Source: Flectonema sp. DT1601
Lineage: Eukaryota > Euglenozoa > Diplonemea > Diplonemida > Diplonemidae
Reading direction: 5' to 3'
NCBI GenBank assembly: GCA_964019425.1
Contig: OZ025820.1
Coordinates: 930,001-994,000 of the forward strand
Length of the DNA: 64,000 nucleotides
Positions 57,307 to 64,000 of the stretch are shown here, one piece after another; positions within the stretch are counted from its first letter, which is position 1, and every line of letters begins with the position of its first letter. The position numbers were made by a program, and so were the translations under genes. The notes beneath the pieces are model-generated. The model made no database searches and had not been told where the DNA came from. It saw nothing but the letters and a program-made list of their open reading frames with translations.

Positions 57307-58383
57307 TCTGAAGTTCTAACTGACTTGCGAATCAGACCTACGATAGTCTCTGTGGCAGTTGGTGTCTTTCCGTTTCGTTGGCTACTTGCAGATAGCGGAC
57401 TGAGAGAGAAATTTAAACTCATTTTCTTTTTACATTTATTTGCAATTTATGTCTTTTTAAATTGCTCCAACTATTCTTACATTTCTACAATTTCCAATCA
57501 AATAAATAGAGCACGATGGGGCGAACCTTCCTCGTTTCATCTATCTTTATGCTTCCTTTTCTTAACTTTTGCTTTGGCGACCAACGACTTTTCGTTACTG
57601 AAAGTACTGAAAGTATGTTACTTGTCGCAAAAAGCATTTGATTGTTTAACTTTATAACTTGTCTAATTTTACAACCTTTTTATAATCCTCCTATATTAGT
57701 CTATATTGAAGCTTTCTGCTGTTTTGAGATTCTATTTCGGATAAGATCCTTTTGAGTGAAGTAATACTTTTTGCATGTGCTGCATCACTTGCTAATAGTG
57801 ATCATTATCTATTTAATAAATTTGTATGTTTTTTATCTCAAATGAGCAGGAGGCTTTTATTGCGGCTTGCAAAGTTCACGACCACTTAGATTTGCAAACT
57901 ATTTCTTCCCTCTTTTTCTCTCTCTAATGTTTGCTTTTCTCTGTGATTCGACATCTTTGTTTTTAGTTCCTCTTCTACAGTTAGCCTTTTCAAGTGAGGA
58001 GCATTTCTACTGCAGTTCTTTTTTCTGTTCATTTCTATTTGACTCTGTCTTCCGGTCCGGCGCAGTTATGACCATAAACTAACTTACCTGATCCTTTTAT
58101 TTTCATTTATTGCTTAGTGATATGGCTATGTGCTGCCCAATTTTTGTAAAGCTTTCGGTAAGCCCAAAGTACAATTTGAGTAACTGGGGGTGAACGATCC
58201 TCGGTAATGTTTCGGGGTTTTCTATTTTCTTGCGTTGTATGTGGGCGTATGGCACATGGTCGTATTATAAAGAAAAATAAAAAAGATTTTTTAATTTTTT
58301 TCACCTTTTCACCCTACTCCCAGATCATTTCTCTTTTATTTTCTTTAGTTGTTTTCAACCTGTTAGCCTCTGGGCAAGGTGGA

Positions 58384-58408
58384 GGCTGGAAGTCGATCAC
58401 TTCCAGCC
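58384..58408. repeat. 10-bp perfect inverted repeat
   Basis: GGCTGGAAGT and ACTTCCAGCC are separated by CGATC. It lies within a roughly 70-bp segment (from GTTAGCCTCTGGGCA to AGCTATAAAACT) that recurs in diverged form at about 58526-58580. Confidence 0.8.
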
Positions 58409-61365
58409 GAAGCTATAAAACTACAATCTTCGCGATTGGGTCCTTACTGATGCGGGCTTCCCAAACCCCTCGTAGTCATCAGTTTTGTATTTTGCTAACT
58501 AACAAACCAACTCTCTTATTTTAATCTGTTAGCTTCTGGGCAGGGGGGGTTGAGCACTTCCGGCCGGAGTTATAAAACTTCTGTATTTTGCTAACTAACT
58601 AACTTCCTTAAGATTTTATCTTTTGTTTTTTTCCCCCTCAACTAGTTTATGAGAGATGGTAGATTGGCTACAGATTCTAATTAGTGTTAACTAAGTCAGA
58701 TGCGAATCGGTGTCAGTCAAAATCTTCATACTTGTTTCCATTTCCTTTGTACTTATTATAAATGTCTACACTTTCTTATTCCAAGAAAGGTGAGAAATAT
58801 GAGCTGTCTTCGAGGGACCGGCTTGCCTGTTTTTTTTTTTTTTTTTTTTTTTTTGTACCTACAAACCCGTTGTTGGTAGAAAGAGATTTTTAGAAACGTA
58901 ACTAACCTATTCCTTTCCTTTATTAGGATTTACCTGGTTGCGAACATAAGAAAGTAAAAATTGAGGTTTTTGCCGATTTCTTTCTTTTTTTTTTTTCGTG
59001 GTAAAGGCGACGTTCGACACATGTTATTATTTGGTGAGTAAAGTGTTATGGTTATGAATGAAATACTACTTCAAATGTAATTTATTACTCCGATCTCTCT
59101 TCCGCATCATTTCTTTTTTTTATTTTCAACGTAATTCAAGTCTCTGAGACTCATCATTAAGAGAGCCGCAGTTGAAGGGATGGAACTCAGCTGATCAAAA
59201 AAGCAAATAAAAACTAGCGCTTCCTGGAGAGCTCCGATGAATAAAAGAATTCAGGTCTTTGAAACAGAATGTTGATATAAATCCGAATTATCAAAAAAAA
59301 AAAACTGAAATGAAGTTATCCCGGAACTTACTCAAAGGGGAGATTTAGGTTTTCTTTTTTTTTTTTTTTTTTAATAAATTATATTATAATAATATTTAAA
59401 TGTTATCTTTGATTTAGTTCACTATTTTATAACAAAACTCAGATTCTAACTAGCTGGCTGTTTCCACACATGTTTTATGGAACTATAACATTTCTTTTTT
59501 TATATCTTAAGAAACTAATATTCTAATTGGCTGTTGTGTTTTGAAAGTAGCTTGATAGTTAACAAAGAAAATAACAACAGCAGAATATCATGGGAGGTCA
59601 CTTTCATTGTAACGATCGTTCTGTCGAATACCAAATAGACTCAAAGCAACTTCCATAATTCGGATTTTCTTTTTAATATTGCAATCAATTCTCAATATGT
59701 GTTTTGTTCTGTCTTTCTTCATTCAGTAACAACATTCCTTGAGACATTTCTGCTTGGTCGAAGGGTAAAAAATATTAACAACAAGTGATTTTACTTCTTA
59801 CTAATAATAAATAAATATTAACATTCCGTCCTATTGATTGAACAACAAGTTCTTCGGGAGTTGGAAGTTTAATTTTTTTTTTTTTTTTACAAGTATTGTA
59901 AGAACGAAAAAGAATGTTGGCATCACACGTAAACCTCCTTTAGCTTTATCAGTTAAGTCGGTTCACGGGTTTTGTGCACAAAACAAACGAAATCGGAAAA
60001 CTATTCAGATTAAGAGCCGTCATTATTATCTCATGCATGTTATTTCCCTGTACGTCAGTTTTTTGCTGTCTCACGAGTGATCAGCAAAATGAGACTCATC
60101 TGAATGGTTCTGACCTTCCAGAAAGTGAATTTTCTGAGTCGTTTCCCATTCTGCAACCCCCCTCTTCTGTTTGTATGTTATGGTTGTTCAATAACTTATT
60201 CATTTATTGCAAGTTGTCCAACCTCAAAACCTGCAGTGTTATCCATTCACTGCCCTCACACACATTGGGCATCTTTAAAATGAGTGCACTCCAGCTGGAG
60301 GATGCTCTGCTTGACGAGGTGTCGAAAGAACGAATTAAATATTAAAACTTTAACCTATCTTCTTTATATAAATCCCCACTCGCGAAAAGGGTCAATGTAA
60401 ACAAGCTAAGTAATATTTTCATTTCTTAAACAATGAATGGCTGATCGGGTTTGTTACCTACCATCTGATTCCTTTTCTGTCACAGAGACAAACAACTTTT
60501 TAATTTTAATTTTTTCTTTTTTTTTTGGTAGTTCTTATCAGAACAAATGTGTCACTTAGTCTGTTTTTTTAGTTTAACTTGTTCCTTTAGAATGATTAAA
60601 CACCTGTCCTCTTTCGGTGTCTGTGCATATGAACTGTCTTCCTTTCCTATTGAAACCAATATTGGTATCATGTTTTCGGACACTAATCCGTTAGCAATCA
60701 TCTTCTCTTCTATTATTTGCACGCTGGCACAAATGATTATTTGAAATAATTAATCGTTATTTGTCATCACCTTCGATTCAAAATTGTATTTTGCTAACTA
60801 ACAAAAATCCGTCCTCTTGCACCTTTTACTTCATTTGAAGAGTTTGTTGGCACATAATTTTCTGCCAGGCTTTACGAGTTGTTATGAAGTAATATTTACT
60901 ATCAAAGTTGTCTGAGATCCTTTATGACAAGGAATTCAAGACTACTCTCTTCCTTTATTTTTAATTCTATTTGTGACTGCGTTTGGATTTACCATCCATC
61001 CATTGCGATTTCACATATCGCAGTGAGTCCATCTTCCTCGTTTCCCATTCACACTAAACCGTAGTATGCACCAACTCTGGTTATCTATTTCTTGAGTTGT
61101 CTATGACGTGTTGTTTATTATCCTTAATACATAACACCCCCCCCACTGAGAAGAGTTGTCTGACCGTACGACTTAATTAGTTTCTATTATTGAATCAAAT
61201 CTCTCTCGATCCACATGGTATGAACGTTCAATACTATTGATTTCCATTCCTTCACAAGTGAAAAGGAAGTTGCCATTCTGATCACCAGAGTTAGCGAACA
61301 CTGTGAAGAACAAACTAAAAAATATTTTTACAATCACTTCTTTCCTGAACTGAATTACAATTGAT

Positions 61366-61510
61366 ATGTCATTCCATACTAATGAGGAAATCCAATACAA
61401 GAACAAGGTTCTCGTATTGCATTTTTTCCCTTCCTTTCTAATCATCAAATATTTTTCTTTAAATGATATTCTATTTTTTGTTTCTTTTTCCCGGCTAACT
61501 AATATTTAAC
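61366..61510. repeat. Duplicated hairpin-bearing segment, copy 1
   Basis: Begins TGTCATTCCATACTAATGAG, carries an imperfect hairpin (AATACAAGAAC...GTTCTCGTATT) and runs through TTCTATTTTTTGTTTCTTTT to CTAACTAATATTTAA. Copy 2 at about 61897-62035 has the same order of elements. Confidence 0.75.
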
Positions 61511-61896
61511 CGGCCCTCTTCAGCAGTAAGAGGTCTCTGGGGATTTCTTAATTTTAGTCCGAACTATTTGTTTGTTGTCCTACGAATTTTTGATTCTTTT
61601 TTTGATTAAATGATAACCTACCCAATAATAATAATAATCTCACTTGACTTCTTTTAAGCACCCTTTTCTTACGATAAGAACCACTTTTGAAACTTATAAC
61701 AAGAAATGTGGAATGAAGTCCCTAAGCACTCACTGATGAAGGCCAAAAAAAGGGAAAAGTAGTACAACTTATAATAAGATGTGTTCTGAAGCCATGTTTC
61801 CACGGTGTTATGCGGAATAGCAGAACAATTTATTTAATGTTTTCAGTATCTTATTTTCTCAAAAGCATTTTTTTTTAATAATCTCATTTTCTAACT

Positions 61897-62035
61897 TGTC
61901 ATTCCATACTAATAAGGAACTGCAATACGAGAACAAGGTTCTCGTATTGCAGTTCTTTTCTTTCATCAAAATATTATTTCTTTAAAATAAATAATATTCT
62001 ATTTTGTTTCTTTTTCCTAACTAACTAATATTTAA
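61897..62035. repeat. Duplicated hairpin-bearing segment, copy 2, with perfect 18-bp hairpin
   Basis: GAACTGCAATACGAGAAC (61917-61934) and its exact reverse complement (61938-61955) are separated by AAG. The flanks match copy 1 (TTGTCATTCCATACTAATAAG before; ATTCTATTTTGTTTCTTTTT and CTAACTAATATTTAA after). Confidence 0.85.
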
Positions 62036-62367
62036 TAATCTCATATACTAACTTCTTTTTATCAACACCCTTAAACTTTCTTCTCTCTCTTTATTCGTTG
62101 GTGTTTCACAGTAACCAAATAACGAACATTTCTAGTGGTTTGACCTATGCGCAACGGGTTTTTTCATTATTAGACGCAATCGTTAGTGCGTAGGTTACTG
62201 ACTAGGCTTCATGTTCCTCAGTAAATTATCACATTTCTTTTTTTAAGGGAATGCACTGAACAAGAAAACATTGAAAACGCGGGAAAATCTGATTAGCTGG
62301 GCGATGCGCTGTCTTCAATTATTCGACGCTGTCTTTATTTCTCTATTTTGTAGTAACCCAAGTAAAA

Positions 62368-63276
62368 ATGTCACACTACCAATTCTCTTCCGAAGTTAGG
62401 ACTGAGATCGACCGCCTGGCACTTGAATCTGGGAAGGCAGCCCACATGCTGCGAAACTACACGCAGGGTATGGTCAGTCTGAAACACCCTGAGATCGCAA
62501 CGTGCGACAACCTAGCAGGGCAAATCGAGGGTCAGTTGAGAGCGATGAGAGCACACATGAAAGAAGGACATGAGTTTAAACACATCTTGAGTGAATCGTC
62601 GAGAGCGGCCGTATTTTTATCGAGAATACTGAGCGATGACTTCATAAAAGACAAACAGGTAGACGAAGGAAGGTTGCAGAAAATACGCGAGCTACTGAAA
62701 GTTGTAACCTCAAGATTGAGAATGATTGACTATCGAATCAACGAAGCTCTTATTAGAGGATCAGAAGATATCTTTGGCGAAACAGATATTCACATACCTG
62801 TAAAGCCAATGCTCTTACCTGATGATTTTGTTTCCAATTTCTTTGCTCCTGATTTGACAGTTGATTTAAATCGCCCGAAGTTGACAATGGACGAACGTCT
62901 GGCAGCTGTCGTTGAAATTGCTTCTGCTCTCAGTAACAAGGCTCACGAAATTCAGGACATTGCTTCACCTTTTATTATTTCACAATATACAAAGGAGAGT
63001 GCCAACCACCTGATAGGTACCTGCGGTGGTGTCGAGAATGAAGCTCGAAAAGCCATCGCCCACTTTACACTGAATAAAGCTAATGCAGCAGCCCCTATAC
63101 AAAAGAGCTTGCAAAACTTATCAAAAACGATTTCGAATCTTCAGTGTTTCATTGACGATCCGTCATTTAATTTGAATGACGTGCAAGAAAAGGCATCGAC
63201 GTGTACCCAAGAGCTCTGTAAGATGACGGACATGACTCTGCAGGTGCTGTCAAAAGATGTTGCTGTAGCGTGTTAG
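62368..63276 (+). CDS. All-helical protein, unknown family
   Basis: 302 residues in one exon, 14 bases after GTCTTTATTTCTCTATTTTGTAG (ending at 62353). Almost the whole sequence reads as amphipathic helices with Ala/Ser/Leu heptads, split by a loop around residues 135-170 (IPVKPMLLPDDFVSNFFAPD), so two helical bundles are likely. Segments such as SSRAAVFLSRIL and SNLQCFIDD have the look of talin/vinculin-type four-helix bundles, but no signature settles it. No membrane helix or signal. Function unknown. Confidence 0.75.
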   Translation: MSHYQFSSEVRTEIDRLALESGKAAHMLRNYTQGMVSLKHPEIATCDNLAGQIEGQLRAMRAHMKEGHEFKHILSESSRAAVFLSRILSDDFIKDKQVDEGRLQKIRELLKVVTSRLRMIDYRINEALIRGSEDIFGETDIHIPVKPMLLPDDFVSNFFAPDLTVDLNRPKLTMDERLAAVVEIASALSNKAHEIQDIASPFIISQYTKESANHLIGTCGGVENEARKAIAHFTLNKANAAAPIQKSLQNLSKTISNLQCFIDDPSFNLNDVQEKASTCTQELCKMTDMTLQVLSKDVAVAC

Positions 63277-63572
63277 GAGTTTTAATATTATTTACTTGAC
63301 CTTGAACGGATCCCTGAACGGAGCCCTTGGCTCTTAGTATCTCAGAAAGAAAGTTATCCAGAAAAGAACAATTCTTTTTTTTTTTTTGCTTCGCCCAATC
63401 TTAGCTCCTTCAATCTGAATTCCCTCCCCTATTCGTTTTCTCCTTCACCGAGTTTAGGTTGACATCTAATTAACGTATCGTTTAGATGGTTGACAAGCGT
63501 TATTACAAGTGTGAATGACGATCCAAATCGAATTCATCTTTTTAAGGTTTTAGTTTAACGTGCACAACAATA

Positions 63573-64000
63573 ATGCTGACACTCTATGTTGCTGCTGAAA
63601 TTTATGGAGATAAACAGAATCTTGAAGTTGACTTTCCTGTTTTTCCAACACTCGAGGAGTTAGCGAAAAGAATTGATGAAGGGTTCACAGTGCAGAGAAA
63701 AATGAAGGCAGAAGCTGGGAGTTACGTAGAAGAGTTTAAAACAGCGAAACTAAATATATTTAACCACACTAGAGGGAGATGGGCAGAACTCGTCAGTCCT
63801 ACGCAGCTAACAAACAACGCTCAGATATTCGCGGTAGGTTCAGGTAACGAGTTGGAAAGCTATCCAACCTCTGGCAGGATGAATAGCAGATTGCCTCGTT
63901 CTCATGGTCAGTGGACTTCAAGTAAGCTGCCATCTGTTCCAAAATGGACTTACAGTACAGATGTCCAAGCTAAGGCAAGAAGTGTATTCGAAGAGTTTGA
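63573..64000 (+). CDS. Unknown protein, 3' partial, with beta-grasp-like N-terminal domain
   Basis: Opens at ATG 63573, 19 bases after TCATCTTTTTAAGGTTTTAG (ending at 63553), and runs open to the window end (142 codons). The first 92 residues (MLTLYVAAEIYGDKQNLEVD, then FPTLEELAKRIDEGF, AKLNIFNHTRGRWAELV and SPTQLTNNAQIFAVG) have a strand-strand-helix-strand layout. This resembles a domain I recall at the N-terminus of many uncharacterised flagellate proteins, possibly ubiquitin-like in fold. The rest is Ser/Gly-rich. Too incomplete for a function. Confidence 0.7.
   Translation, partial: MLTLYVAAEIYGDKQNLEVDFPVFPTLEELAKRIDEGFTVQRKMKAEAGSYVEEFKTAKLNIFNHTRGRWAELVSPTQLTNNAQIFAVGSGNELESYPTSGRMNSRLPRSHGQWTSSKLPSVPKWTYSTDVQAKARSVFEEF

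Larger units (their letters stand above)
57307..62367. other. 5 kb gene-poor tract
   Basis: No supportable protein gene. T-rich on the + strand with many T-runs (25 T at 58830-58854). It contains a local duplication near 58.36-58.60 kb with an inverted repeat, three copies of GTATTTTGCTAACTAAC (58487, 58583, 60786), and a duplicated hairpin segment near 61.4 and 61.9 kb. Small frames such as 59974-60345 and 60547-60744 are not convincing. Confidence 0.6.

Noticed and set aside
57325-58082. Frames of 110 and 71 codons after the NADPH oxidase
   Set aside because: Phe/Leu-rich readings of T-rich DNA, no start-type acceptor, no recognisable content.
61725-61790. Possible C/D-box small nucleolar RNA (TGATGA...CTGA)
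   Set aside because: Boxes are present but no terminal stem or guide match could be shown; such short motifs are common by chance.

Overview
The window is nuclear DNA of a unicellular eukaryote. It is AT-rich, carries long A/T homopolymer runs between genes, and has spliceosomal introns (18 placed here by joining reading frames). The lineage cannot be fixed by reading alone. An APS kinase-ATP sulfurylase-pyrophosphatase fusion recalls stramenopiles. On the other hand, every recognisable gene (21, plus one doubtful small one) lies on the + strand, and most start codons sit just downstream of a pyrimidine-rich AG. That layout recalls groups with directional gene arrays and spliced-leader trans-splicing (euglenozoans such as diplonemids, or dinoflagellates/perkinsids). 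I see no transposons, retroelements, rRNA, tRNA or CRISPR.

Layout: 1-7.4 kb holds the end of a type I protein arginine methyltransferase, a bestrophin-like channel, and a bifunctional trehalose-6-phosphate synthase/phosphatase whose first intron is swollen by seven tandem repeats. 8.6-16.4 kb holds a membrane-anchored degenerate cyclophilin with a (CAA)n-filled intron, an ITFG1/TIP homologue, an atypical SDR and acetyl-CoA synthetase. 18.5-24 kb holds a coiled-coil/KH RNA-binding protein, a secreted Cys-rich protein and a small membrane protein. 24.2-32.3 kb is one gene, split by two short introns, for a 2668-residue repeat protein ending in a CaaX-like box. 34-40 kb holds a three-exon LC8 dynein light chain and a 1744-residue protein with eleven near-identical EF-hand units. 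41-51 kb holds an amino-acid/polyamine transporter, a possible 57-residue ORF, an N-acetylneuraminate lyase-DeoC fusion and the triple sulfate-activation fusion. 52-57 kb holds an ankyrin protein and an EF-hand NADPH oxidase. A 5 kb gene-poor tract with hairpins and small duplications follows, then an all-helical protein and the start of a further gene cut by the window end.

The genes do not form one pathway; they look like ordinary housekeeping, signalling and cytoskeletal genes that share a direction of transcription. Two classes of 3' splice site stand out. Internal introns (mostly GTATGT at the 5' end) end in an A/C-rich ACAAACAG-type sequence. The AG sites just upstream of start codons are T-rich. 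This difference, together with the single-strand arrangement, is the most notable system-level signal here.
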